This document shows, piece after piece, positions 19,686 through 28,112 of a stretch of 64,000 nucleotides of DNA. The notes beneath the pieces are model-generated. The model made no database searches. It saw only the letters and a list, made by a program, of their open reading frames with translations, and had not been told where the DNA came from. A program made the position numbers and the translations under genes. The first letter of the stretch is position 1, and each line of letters begins with the position of its first letter. Source of the stretch: Ga0077523 sp038324085 (GTDB taxonomy: Bacteria; Pseudomonadota; Gammaproteobacteria; Burkholderiales; Ga0077523); contig JBBQHP010000020.1 of assembly GCA_038324085.1 (NCBI GenBank), positions 10,390 through 74,389 on the forward strand, in the 5' to 3' direction.

Positions 19686-20822
19686 ATGAAGACGTTTGCG
19701 CTGGGTGCCTGGGTCGCCGCACTGTTCGCGACCGCCGCCGGGCTGGGTACCGGCGCTGCGGACGCCGCGGAACAACGTGCCGGTGCGGCCAATCGCGGTT
19801 TGCCGCCCGGCGCCCTGCGGGCGCAGATGGTCGAGATCATGGACATGAACGGCTTCGAGCGGCCGCTGCCGGCCGTGTTCGGCTTCATACCGCTGGGCTG
19901 GCAGGCGCAAGGCGGCATCCAGTGGGGCCGGCAGTTCATGTGCACCAACGGCTACAACTTCAACTGGGTGGCCCGCTCGCCCGACGGTGCGCAGAGCGTG
20001 GCGATCCTGCCGCAGTTCAAATGGGAGCTGAACAACTACGGCGCAGGCCCCAGCACGCCCGGCTGCGGGAGCGCGCAGATCACTTCCATTCAGCAGTATC
20101 TGCAGCAGATGCTGGCCAGCATGCGTCCGGATGCCCGAATTCTCGAAGTGCACCCGCGCCCGGACCTCGTCGCGAAATTCCAGCATCTCAACCAGGCCAC
20201 TCCCACTGCGATGGGTGAAATGCGGACCTGGGTCGAAGCGGGCGAGGCGCAGTTCGGGTTCAAGGAACAGGGTCGCGACATGCGCGGAGTCATCGTATCC
20301 ACGGCGGTGTTTTCGCTGATGCGATCGCGCGGCGTATCGCCCGGACAGACCATGGATGCGCTGACCGGCTTCGTCTTCCCCGGTTTTGCGGCGACGGGTC
20401 CGGCCGGACAGTTCAATCCCCAGTTCGCCGAGGCCATCCGGCAATCGTTCCTGCCCAATCCCGCCTGGCAGGCACAGATCGCCCGCCACAATGCCGCGAT
20501 CTCCAAGGTCGCAGCCGAAGAGATCCGCAAGCAGGCCAAGGCGATTTCCGAGGCCAACGACTACATCAGCCTGTTGCGTCGGCAGACGGCCGACATGCGC
20601 GCCAAGAGCGACGAGCGCCGCCAGCGCGAGTTCGGCGAAGTCATCAAGGGCGTCGAGACCTACGACGACCCCAACGCGGCCGCCGGCCAGGTCGAGTTGT
20701 CGAGCATGTACAACCACGCCTGGCGATTGAACGACGGGAGCTACGTACTTTCCAACGATGCTGGCTTCGAGCCCTATCGCGATCTCGGCGTGGAAGGCCG
20801 ACAGTTGGAGCGCACGCGCTAG
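19686..20822 (+). CDS. Secreted protein of unknown function
   Basis: The 378-residue product starts with a clear signal peptide (MKTFALGAWV, hydrophobic to about residue 22, cleavage near GAADA). The ATG at 19686 has GAGGGGA eight nt upstream; frames opening earlier at 19602 are unlikely. The mature part has many Gln and Asn, two or three scattered cysteines, and a helical Glu/Lys/Arg-rich stretch at about residues 265-330 (IRKQAKAISEANDYISLLRR) that may be a coiled coil. I recognise no catalytic motif. The gene stands alone, so context gives no function. Confidence 0.75.
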   Translation: MKTFALGAWVAALFATAAGLGTGAADAAEQRAGAANRGLPPGALRAQMVEIMDMNGFERPLPAVFGFIPLGWQAQGGIQWGRQFMCTNGYNFNWVARSPDGAQSVAILPQFKWELNNYGAGPSTPGCGSAQITSIQQYLQQMLASMRPDARILEVHPRPDLVAKFQHLNQATPTAMGEMRTWVEAGEAQFGFKEQGRDMRGVIVSTAVFSLMRSRGVSPGQTMDALTGFVFPGFAATGPAGQFNPQFAEAIRQSFLPNPAWQAQIARHNAAISKVAAEEIRKQAKAISEANDYISLLRRQTADMRAKSDERRQREFGEVIKGVETYDDPNAAAGQVELSSMYNHAWRLNDGSYVLSNDAGFEPYRDLGVEGRQLERTR

Positions 20823-21113
20823 TGTCCCCTCACCCTTCGCAACCAGGGTCCGGATCGGGCCTCGAATCGCCGGACCAAGGTGCTGTTCGAGCACCCTGCG
20901 AATGCCCTGAGGCGCGGCCTCCTGCGACTCGATAGCAAGACGGCTCCGTCACGTTCGATTGTCGGTCCGACGACGTCCCGCGGCAGACCTCCGACCTGCG
21001 CGCCTCCGTCCGAGTTGCCGCCATGAATGATCATTGCGCCGACATTGAATGGTGCCGCGGCCGTCCTGCACATCACAACCGGTCTTCGATGCGCGACAAG
21101 GCGCGCTCTGGCT

Positions 21114-22259
21114 TCAGCCTTTGCCGACGATCGTGCGCTTCTTCTTTTCGGGGTCGTCGAAAGTGAGGCTGTGGGCAATCGCCGGGCACGAGACGTTCTT
21201 GCCGCGGATCTCGAGCCTGGTTCCGTGCACCGCATAAGCCGGATCGACGCGCGCGATGGCCATCGAGCGGTTGGTAAGCTTCGACACCATGCCGCACGTG
21301 ATCACGCCGACTTTCCTGCCACCGGCCCAGAGTTCGTCGCCGCCGTCCGTTGGCTTTTCGGTCTCGGCCAGCACACCGAATATCCGGATGCGCTCCTTGC
21401 CTTTCAGCGCGTAGTGCCGCTCGGCCCCGCGGAACCCGGTCTTGCCGGGACTCACCGTGAAATCGAGCCCGAGTTCCCACAGCGAATCACCGTCCACCGC
21501 ATCGGGGGTCTCGTACGGATACATCTGCGCATTGTCGTAGGGGTAGAACAGCAGATAGGACTCGACACGCAGCATGTCGAGCACCGTGAACCGGCACGGG
21601 ATGATGCCCATGGATCGGCCTTCCTGCAGGATCGTGTCCCACAGATAAACGACATCCCTGGCGCCGACGAACAGCTCGTAGCCCCGCTCGCCGGTGTAGC
21701 CGGTGCGCGAGATCATCACGTGGCGCCCGAACAGCGTGGCCGGGCGATGATGGAAATAGTTGAGGTCGTGGATACCGGGGACATGCTTCGCGAGGAATTC
21801 GACGGACAGCGGTCCCTGGAGCAAGATGTCGTGAAGGTCGTCATCGAACTTGATCGCGACGTCCCTTCCGACGGCCGAACGCGCGATTTCTTCCTGTCCG
21901 GTGCCACTGCCATGTACCAGCAGCCACGAACTGGGCGCGAGCCGGTAGCAGATGCAGTCCTCGGTGAAATAGCCGGCGTCGTTCAGCATGGACGCGTAGA
22001 CCGATTTCCCCGGATAGACCTTCGACAGGTCGCGCGTGGTCGCGTGGTTGAGCACGGCGGTCGAATCGGGACCGGTCAGGTGAACTTTCTTGAGGCCGCT
22101 CACATCCATCAGCCCGGCCGTCGTGCGTATCGCGATGTGCTCCTCGTACATGTCCTTGTCGTAGGTCCACGCGGTACCCATGCCATTCCAGTCCTCCAGT
22201 TTCGATCCCAACGCGAGGTGCCGGTCCTTCGGTGCCGAGGTTCTCCACGAATCCGCCAT
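21114..22259 (-). CDS. GcvT-like folate-dependent aminomethyl/methyltransferase
   Basis: This 381-residue protein belongs to the aminomethyltransferase fold that binds tetrahydrofolate and accepts one-carbon units; relatives include GcvT, dimethylsulfoniopropionate demethylase DmdA and O-demethylases. Family features are LMDVSGLKKVHLTGPD, RTGYTGERGYELF, and the C-terminal SKLTNRSMAIARVDPAY. I chose the ATG at 22259 because GGAAGG lies upstream and the alternative at 22343 adds a sequence without character. No gcvH or gcvP is nearby, so a specialised demethylase is more likely than glycine cleavage. The flanks hold an SDR remnant and gene-poor DNA, suggesting an acquired locus. Confidence 0.82.
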   Translation of the reverse strand: MADSWRTSAPKDRHLALGSKLEDWNGMGTAWTYDKDMYEEHIAIRTTAGLMDVSGLKKVHLTGPDSTAVLNHATTRDLSKVYPGKSVYASMLNDAGYFTEDCICYRLAPSSWLLVHGSGTGQEEIARSAVGRDVAIKFDDDLHDILLQGPLSVEFLAKHVPGIHDLNYFHHRPATLFGRHVMISRTGYTGERGYELFVGARDVVYLWDTILQEGRSMGIIPCRFTVLDMLRVESYLLFYPYDNAQMYPYETPDAVDGDSLWELGLDFTVSPGKTGFRGAERHYALKGKERIRIFGVLAETEKPTDGGDELWAGGRKVGVITCGMVSKLTNRSMAIARVDPAYAVHGTRLEIRGKNVSCPAIAHSLTFDDPEKKKRTIVGKG

Positions 22260-22375
22260 GTTCCTGCCTTCCTCTGTCGTGCATGTTTGAAGGTTCTGTG
22301 CCATCCCGGTACGGGGCTGCCGGAAGGTGTGGATCGGGGTCAACCAAGCCGGCGCACCGCCGATGGCTGTTCATC

Positions 22376-22600
22376 CGGATCGTGTAGTCGCCGCCGTCGG
22401 CACCAAGTAAAGCGCCGATGAAACACGATCTCCCGTCGGATGCGAGCAGCATGGCCACCGGCGCGATCTGATCGACCCGGCCGGCGCGCCCGATGGTCAG
22501 CGCGGCAAGATTGCGGCGGCGCCATGGTTCGGGAATCTTGCCCCTCATTTCGGTGTCGCCCGGACCTGGAAACCGGGCGCATCACGTCCTTCGCAGTTTC
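22376..22600 (-). pseudogene. C-terminal remnant of a short-chain dehydrogenase/reductase
   Basis: On the minus strand the frame reading KIPEPWRRRNLAALTIGRAG then VDQIAPVAMLLASDG and ADGGDYTIR closely follows the C-terminal end of a classical SDR (the region after the catalytic YxxxK, ending with the DGG loop). Just upstream a different frame gives APGFQVRATP, which fits the SDR APG segment, so a frameshift lies near 22548. No Rossmann GxxxGxG or catalytic Tyr-Lys motif is present; the remnant runs into the leader of the GcvT-like gene. Confidence 0.6.
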
Positions 22601-23276
22601 CTCTGCGGCGTTTTGTCTTGAGGTCGGGCACTACTGCATCTATGCCTTCGCCTGCACAAGCCGGCGCTATTGCTATTGCGCATCCGATACTGCAGGCGGC
22701 GCCGGCAAAGAATGCTTTCTTGCGTTCAAGCCCATTCGTTGCCGCGCTCCCACTCAGTGCATCCAATTGAAAGGCTCCACGGGTCGTAGCGCGGGCGGCG
22801 GACCAGCTTCACGACCGTGCCGGAACGCCCGCTACTGACGGATGCGCTGCTCTCTCGGAGCAACGCATTGCTGCGTTCCCCCGAGCATGCTGTTCAACAA
22901 ATGGTCATGCGATGCAGGCTACGCACGATCGATACCATCCGACGGATTCAAGCGTATGAACGACCAATATGTTTTCATTCAACGTTCTGTAACTCGGATC
23001 GTTCATTCGCACTGAAGCGGACTCGCACGAAACCGTGCCCCTTGGGGTCTACGCGCCCAACATTCGAGCGCCTCGGGCGATGGCGATCCTTCCGAGACCG
23101 GAGACTCCTCCGGGATTCCGCTTTCGTACATGGTTTTCGACTGCGCAGGAACGCTGCGAGAGCGCGCTTCAGGCCGTTCGATCGCGCCCTCCCCCTACCC
23201 ACTGGTGGTGTTGTCCTACAAGAAAATGCGACGCCGGGCGGTACCGGCGTCAGCGCCGCGCCCGCATGCTTCAGGC
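22601..23276. other. Gene-free stretch upstream of the ybhP-like gene
   Basis: About 675 bases carry no convincing gene on either strand. Base composition is visibly lower in GC than the flanks, in keeping with eroded DNA. One frame is open on the plus strand from 22817, but its translation is arginine-rich and has no domain character. A short inverted repeat GCATGC-TTCAG-GCATGC (about 23264-23280) overlaps the ATG of the next gene. Confidence 0.5.
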
Positions 23277-24047
23277 ATGCACGATCCAACGCCAACGTCG
23301 TCGCCGCGCCTGCTGCGCGTCCTGACCGTCAACATTCACAAAGGCTACGACGCATTCAACCGCGCATTCGTGCTGCGCGAATTGCGCGAAGCCGTGCGCG
23401 AAGTTCGTAGCGACCTGGTATTCCTGCAGGAAGTCGAGGGCGCTTCGAGCCGTTCCAACGGGGCCTCCGTAGGCGCGCAGTACGAATACCTCGCGGACCA
23501 GATCTGGTCCGATCACGCCTACGGGCGCAATGCAGTCGCCCAGGGCCAGGACCACGGCAACGCCGTCCTGTCGCGCCTGCCGGTCCTGCGCAGCCGCAAC
23601 CACGACGTATCGTTGCCGCCGGCCGAGCCGCGTGGGCTGCTCCATTGCGTGCTCGCGGAACCGAGCGATCGGCACGAACTGCACGTGATCTGCGTCCACC
23701 TGGGGCTCAGTGAAGCGCATCGACGCCACCAGCTGATGCAGTTGTGCGAGACGGTGCGTCGCGAGGTGCCGCCCGACGCGCCGCTGGTCGTAGCCGGCGA
23801 TTTCAACGATTGGCGTTCGCGCGCCGACGGGGTGCTCGGATTGTGCGGCCTGAACGAAGTGTTCCGCCACGCGCATGGCCAGCACGCCCGCAGCTTTCCG
23901 GCCCGCTGGCCGTTGCTGCGGCTGGATCGGATCTACGTGCGCGGAGTCGCTTCGTCCCGCCCGATCGCGATGCCGCGTCGGCCCTGGGCGCGCTTGTCCG
24001 ACCATGCGCCGCTCGCGGCCGAGATCGAACTGCCGGAGGCGCCATGA
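23277..24047 (+). CDS. ybhP: Endonuclease/exonuclease/phosphatase-family protein (YbhP-like)
   Basis: This 256-residue protein has the EEP fold of DNase I and inositol phosphatases. Metal and catalytic motifs are visible: LTVNIHKG near the start, FLQEVEG with the metal-binding Glu, VICVHLGLS, GDFNDW and SDHAPL at the end. The ATG at 23277 places LTVNIHKG at the expected distance; longer frames upstream are unlikely. Its stop overlaps clsB (ATGA). In E. coli ybhP, clsB and ybhN form the same cluster, so a link to phospholipid metabolism is probable, but the substrate is not known. Confidence 0.88.
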   Translation: MHDPTPTSSPRLLRVLTVNIHKGYDAFNRAFVLRELREAVREVRSDLVFLQEVEGASSRSNGASVGAQYEYLADQIWSDHAYGRNAVAQGQDHGNAVLSRLPVLRSRNHDVSLPPAEPRGLLHCVLAEPSDRHELHVICVHLGLSEAHRRHQLMQLCETVRREVPPDAPLVVAGDFNDWRSRADGVLGLCGLNEVFRHAHGQHARSFPARWPLLRLDRIYVRGVASSRPIAMPRRPWARLSDHAPLAAEIELPEAP

Positions 24048-25261
24048 ACTCGCGCTGGTTGCCTGGAAACCGCTTCAGCCTGCTCGAGAACGGCGAGGAG
24101 TTCTACCCGCGGGTGTTCGATGTCATCGCGAACGCCGAGCGCGAAGTGCTGCTCGAGACCTTCATCCTGTTCGACGACAAGGTCGGACGCGCCTTGCAAC
24201 AGGCCCTGATGCAGGCAGCGCAGCGCGGCGCCGAAGTGCATGTGCTGATCGACGGCTGGGGTTCCCCGGATCTGTCGGAGTCGTTCACGCGCCCGCTGCT
24301 CGACGCCGGCGTCAAGATGCGCAGCTTCGAACCCGTCCAGCGCGTGTTCGGCGCCCGCGTCAACATGCTGCGGCGCATGCATCGCAAGCTTCTCGTGGTC
24401 GATGGTCGGCGCGCGTTCGTCGGCGGCATCAACTATTCGATCGATCATCTCGCCGAATACGGACCTCTCGGCAAGCAGGACTATGCGGTCGAGATCGAAG
24501 GCCCGCTCGTCGGCCAGATCCGGGCCTTCTGCCGTGCGAGCCTGGAGAGCCCGCAGCCCCCGCGACGGCTGTGGCTGCGCCGCTGGCTGGCAAGCCACCG
24601 CGGCGCGCGCGGCGACGAGGCCGCAAGCGGCACGGAAGACGGCGCGCGGGCCGCTTTCGTGACACGCGACAACCATGCGCACCGCACCGATATCGAGCGT
24701 GAATATCGCGCGGCGCTGCGTGGCGCGCGCGAGCGCGTCGTCATCGCCAACGCCTATTTCTTTCCCGGCTATCGTCTGCTGCGCGACCTGCGTCGGGCGG
24801 CGCGCCGCGGCGTGCGCGTGGATCTGATCCTCCAGGGTTGTCCCGACATAGTGGTGGTACAAAAGGCGGCAACCCTGCTCTACGGTTACCTGATTCGCGC
24901 CGGCGTACGCGTCTACGAATATTGCGAGCGCCCCCTGCATGCGAAGGTGGCAGTGATCGACGACAAATGGGCGACTGTCGGCTCGAGCAATCTCGACCCG
25001 ACCAGCCTCGGCCTCAATCTCGAATCCAATGTGATCGTGCGCGACACGACCTTCGCGCGGCAGGTGCGCGAACGGCTCGAACAACTATTGCAACAGCGGT
25101 GCGAACTGGTGCAATTGCCGACGCCCGGACGACTGGGCGCCGCCTGGATCGCGTTGCGCAGTTTCGTCGTGTTCCACGCCATGCGGCGCTTTCCCGTGTG
25201 GGCGCAGCGCCTGCCGGGCAGCACGCCGCGGGTCGTGCCGGTGCAGGTCGACCCGACATGA
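24044..25261 (+). CDS. clsB: Cardiolipin synthase B (ClsB)
   Basis: This 405-residue phospholipase D-family enzyme lacks the N-terminal TM pair of ClsA, as expected for ClsB. The two HKD motifs are MHRKLLVVD (His113, Lys115, Asp120) with GGIN, and LHAKVAVIDD (His299, Lys301, Asp306) with GSSN. ClsB makes cardiolipin and, with YbhN/YbhP context in enterics, can also act on phosphatidylglycerol from other donors. Overlap with ybhP at the start and with the YbhN-like gene at the end (both ATGA) indicates one operon. Confidence 0.93.
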   Translation: MNSRWLPGNRFSLLENGEEFYPRVFDVIANAEREVLLETFILFDDKVGRALQQALMQAAQRGAEVHVLIDGWGSPDLSESFTRPLLDAGVKMRSFEPVQRVFGARVNMLRRMHRKLLVVDGRRAFVGGINYSIDHLAEYGPLGKQDYAVEIEGPLVGQIRAFCRASLESPQPPRRLWLRRWLASHRGARGDEAASGTEDGARAAFVTRDNHAHRTDIEREYRAALRGARERVVIANAYFFPGYRLLRDLRRAARRGVRVDLILQGCPDIVVVQKAATLLYGYLIRAGVRVYEYCERPLHAKVAVIDDKWATVGSSNLDPTSLGLNLESNVIVRDTTFARQVRERLEQLLQQRCELVQLPTPGRLGAAWIALRSFVVFHAMRRFPVWAQRLPGSTPRVVPVQVDPT

Positions 25262-26256
25262 GTCCCGGGGCACAGCGGACATGGTACTGGGTCAAGCGCG
25301 TGGCGCCGTGGGTCATCGCCGTACTGGTGCTGACTCTGATCGCGCATCAGGCGCACACCATGGACTGGCCGGCAGTCTGGAAAGCCTTGCGGACGCAGTC
25401 GCCGACCCGGCTTGCAGCGGCGGCCGCCATGGCCCTCGCGAGCTATTGCCTGTATGCGAGTTTCGACCTGATCGGGCGCCATCTCACCGGTCACCGTCCC
25501 TCGGCTGTTCGTACGGTCAGCACTGCAGCCATCAGCTACGCGTTCAATCTCAACTTCGGCGCCCTGGTGGGCGGCGTCGCGCTGCGACTCCGGTTGTACG
25601 CGCGTCTGGGACTGGAGACGCCCACGGTGCTGCAGATCGTTGCGCACAGCATGATGACGAACTGGATCGGCTACCTTTGGGTAGCGGGGGCAGTAATGAC
25701 ATGGGCACCGCCACCGCTGCCCGATTCCTGGGCGCTGGCCGATACCGGGCTGCGTGCCATCGGGGTCGCGATGATGGCGGTGGCCCTCGCCTACCTGGCC
25801 CTGTGTCGCTTCTCGCGCCGGCGCGAGTTCACCATCCGCGGGCACGCATTGATCCTGCCCAGCGGCCGGCTGGCCGCCCTGCAGGCGGTGGCCGGCGGTG
25901 CGAACTGGCTGCTGATGGGCGTCATCATCTGGAGCCTGTTTGCCGGACGCATCGACTACCCGACCGCGCTGGGGGCGCTGCTGCTGGCGGCGGTCGCGGG
26001 TGTGGTGACTTCCGTGCCCGCCGGCCTCGGCGTGCTCGAGGCCGTATTCATTGCAACCCTCGATGGCCGCCTGCCAGCAGTCGAGGTACTGGCCGCGGTG
26101 CTTGCCTACCGAGCCGCTTACTACCTGGTCCCGTTGGCCCTTGCCCTGCCGGCGTACGGCTTGAGGGAGGCGGCTACGCGACGCGACGCGACGCGCGCCT
26201 CTGGCGGGTCGCTGGCAGTGGCGGACTCGGGCACGTCCGCGGCGTCCGCACGTTGA
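25258..26256 (+). CDS. ybhN: YbhN-family integral membrane protein
   Basis: This 332-residue protein has about eight hydrophobic helices and belongs to the lysylphosphatidylglycerol-synthase TM-region/UPF0104 family. Conserved-looking features are the polar GALVGGVALRLRLY in one helix and the VTSVPAGLGVLEAVF segment, which matches the SVPGGLGV-type motif of the family. It lacks the aminoacyl-transferase domain of MprF. A role as lipid transporter or flippase partner of ClsB is plausible from context only. Confidence 0.85.
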   Translation: MSPGAQRTWYWVKRVAPWVIAVLVLTLIAHQAHTMDWPAVWKALRTQSPTRLAAAAAMALASYCLYASFDLIGRHLTGHRPSAVRTVSTAAISYAFNLNFGALVGGVALRLRLYARLGLETPTVLQIVAHSMMTNWIGYLWVAGAVMTWAPPPLPDSWALADTGLRAIGVAMMAVALAYLALCRFSRRREFTIRGHALILPSGRLAALQAVAGGANWLLMGVIIWSLFAGRIDYPTALGALLLAAVAGVVTSVPAGLGVLEAVFIATLDGRLPAVEVLAAVLAYRAAYYLVPLALALPAYGLREAATRRDATRASGGSLAVADSGTSAASAR

Positions 26257-26582
26257 TCGAGGACGGCGCGAAGCGCGCGTGACGCACAGCCCGCATGTCC
26301 GGTCATGCGGGGCGCTCAAACGGCTGCAGCGCGCGGACGGTCGTTGAACGACGTCGATCCTCGAATGCCTTGCGTCGTCGGCGATGGGTACGCCCAGCGC
26401 CAGCGATGGGCGCACCGCCCGCGCGCAGCCCAACCCCGCGACCCGCGACCCAAGCGTTCCCCGGAGTACTGGCGTGGCTTTGCGGCACCACCGCCCCCGA
26501 GCGGTCGGGCCAGAATCGAGGCCGGTACCGCACCCAGCTTTGAGCCACGGCGACTTGCCGCAGCGCCGACGAATTGGGTCGG
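26257..26582. other. Intergenic region between ybhN and cinA
   Basis: About 325 bases between convergent genes contain no supported gene. Frames are open because of high GC, but their translations are arginine- and alanine-rich without motifs. No clear T-tailed hairpin is seen. Confidence 0.6.
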
Positions 26583-27860
26583 CTAGGTCTTCTCGAAGTC
26601 GATGCGCTCGTCGATGGGCAGGCCCTGCAAAAAACGCCGCAGGCAGTCCAATCCCATCTCCACCGTGCCGAGACGGATCCATTCGCGTCCCCCCAGCAGC
26701 CGGCTGCGACGCACGACGACACCCGCGGCAGATGCGATCGCCAGACACACGGTCCCGCCCAGTTCGAGCCGATCGTCGCCTTCGTCGAGGGCCACCAGCA
26801 CTGCCAGCGCGTGCGTCGCGCCGCCAGCGGTCCGCATGGCCTCGGCGACCGACGCGGCAATGGAGACCGTAAGCTCGCCGGCGATGCCCGCCGGGTCGAG
26901 CCCAAGGGCGGTCATGACCTCGGCGATCTCGCGCGCCACGAGGCCGCGACGGAATACCCGTTCCGCGCCGGCGAGGGGCGCAAGGCGCGCCGCAATGGCG
27001 CCCCCGGTGAATGTCTCCACTACCGTCAGCGTCGCCTGCACCCGCTGGAGCGCCTCGAGCACCACGCCCTCGAGCTTGTCGTTGTCCTCCGCCAGGATGA
27101 AATTGCCCAGGCGACTGCGCACCTCCGCCTCGATCGGCGCGAGCCTGCGCGTCACCTCCTCCGCATCGGCACCCCGCATCACGAGCTTCGTTTCCAGTTG
27201 CGGGTAATGGGCGCGGAAGCCGAGCTTGAGACTGCCGTCCGGCGCCATTGCTTCGAGATCGGCGAGCAGCCCGTCGGCGCGCGATTCGCCGATGCCGAAC
27301 GAATGGAACCGCTTGAGCCGGTTCACCGTAGGCTGGCCGCCGCGCGCAAGCAGGCGCGGAATGATCTGCTCGTCCAGCATTCGATGCAGCTCTCGCGGTA
27401 CGCCGGGCGTGAAGAAGAATCGTGCCCGGCCGATGTCGAGTGCGAATCCACAGGCAGTGCCGATCGGATTGTCGAGCCGTTCGGCGCCGGCCGGCAACAT
27501 GGCCTGCTTGCGATTGTTGGGCGGCATGACGCGCGCGCGCCGTTGAAAGTACGCCTCCATCCGAGCGTACCACTCGGCGTCGAATTCCAGTTCGAAGCCC
27601 GAGGCCCTGGCGGCAATCTCCTGGGACAGGTCGTCCACGGTCGGCCCCAGCCCGCCATTGACGATCACCGCGTCGGCCCGCTCGGCCGCGCGCCCGAAAG
27701 CCTCGAGCAGCGTGTCCCGGTTGTCGCCAACGGTCGTGCCCCACCGCACTTCCAGTCCGGCGTCACCGAGCCTCTGGCTGATGTGGCTGAAGTTGGTATT
27801 GACGGTCGCGCCGGTCAGGACTTCGTCACCGGTGCAGATGATCTCGATACGGGCGTTCAT
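26583..27860 (-). CDS. cinA: CinA-family protein with altered C-terminal amidase residues
   Basis: This 425-residue protein has a molybdopterin-binding-like CinA N-terminal domain (residues 1-170, with IICTGDEVLTG at 8-18 and NGGLGPTVDD at 68-77), a middle KH-like part and a C-terminal CinA/PncC domain (about 265-415). PncC hydrolyses nicotinamide mononucleotide using a Ser in an ESCTGG motif and a Lys about 30 residues later. Here the motif reads ETFTGG (282-287), with Thr283 for Ser, and the Lys position appears as Val or Glu in AREIAEVM. The amidase may be inactive or changed; the N-terminal pyrophosphatase-like domain looks intact. ATG 27860 gives the standard start. Confidence 0.85.
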   Translation of the reverse strand: MNARIEIICTGDEVLTGATVNTNFSHISQRLGDAGLEVRWGTTVGDNRDTLLEAFGRAAERADAVIVNGGLGPTVDDLSQEIAARASGFELEFDAEWYARMEAYFQRRARVMPPNNRKQAMLPAGAERLDNPIGTACGFALDIGRARFFFTPGVPRELHRMLDEQIIPRLLARGGQPTVNRLKRFHSFGIGESRADGLLADLEAMAPDGSLKLGFRAHYPQLETKLVMRGADAEEVTRRLAPIEAEVRSRLGNFILAEDNDKLEGVVLEALQRVQATLTVVETFTGGAIAARLAPLAGAERVFRRGLVAREIAEVMTALGLDPAGIAGELTVSIAASVAEAMRTAGGATHALAVLVALDEGDDRLELGGTVCLAIASAAGVVVRRSRLLGGREWIRLGTVEMGLDCLRRFLQGLPIDERIDFEKT

Positions 27861-27965
27861 GGTGTCCCGGGGTTTGCCTCGCCATGCCGACGGCCGGGAT
27901 GGCGTCACGGTGGGCGAGGATACCTCATGCCCCGGCGGACGCCTCCGCGTGGCGCCCGTGCATCC

Positions 27966-27997
27966 CGCAAGCACGTCGAGCGCTCGACGTGCTTGCG
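27966..27997. repeat. 32-nt perfect palindrome
   Basis: The sixteen bases CGCAAGCACGTCGAGC are followed immediately by their exact reverse complement. There is no T-tract, so it is not a typical terminator. It lies between the divergent cinA and cupin genes, about 116 nt upstream of the cupin ATG. It could be an operator for a dimeric regulator, a cruciform, or a hairpin in a 5' leader. I did not find a second copy in this window by eye. Confidence 0.85.
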
Positions 27998-28112
27998 CGG
28001 TACCCTGACGCAGCGGCACGCTGCCGTCGCCGCATCGATCGCACCGGCGTCGCGGACGCCCCCTGGGGCCCGCGCCGTCGCGGCAACCCGGGACCATGGA
28101 ACGGGAGGAGAC

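Noticed and set aside
23264..23280. Short hairpin over the ybhP start codon as an RNA thermometer or riboswitch
   Set aside because: The stem is only six base pairs and could be chance; no conserved aptamer is recognisable.
22817..23410. Plus-strand open frame upstream of ybhP
   Set aside because: The translation is arginine-rich, overlaps the start of the real gene in another frame and has no homologous look.
24913..27744. A 943-codon minus-strand frame over clsB, ybhN and cinA
   Set aside because: It overlaps well-supported genes on the plus strand and cinA in another frame, and no domain is seen.
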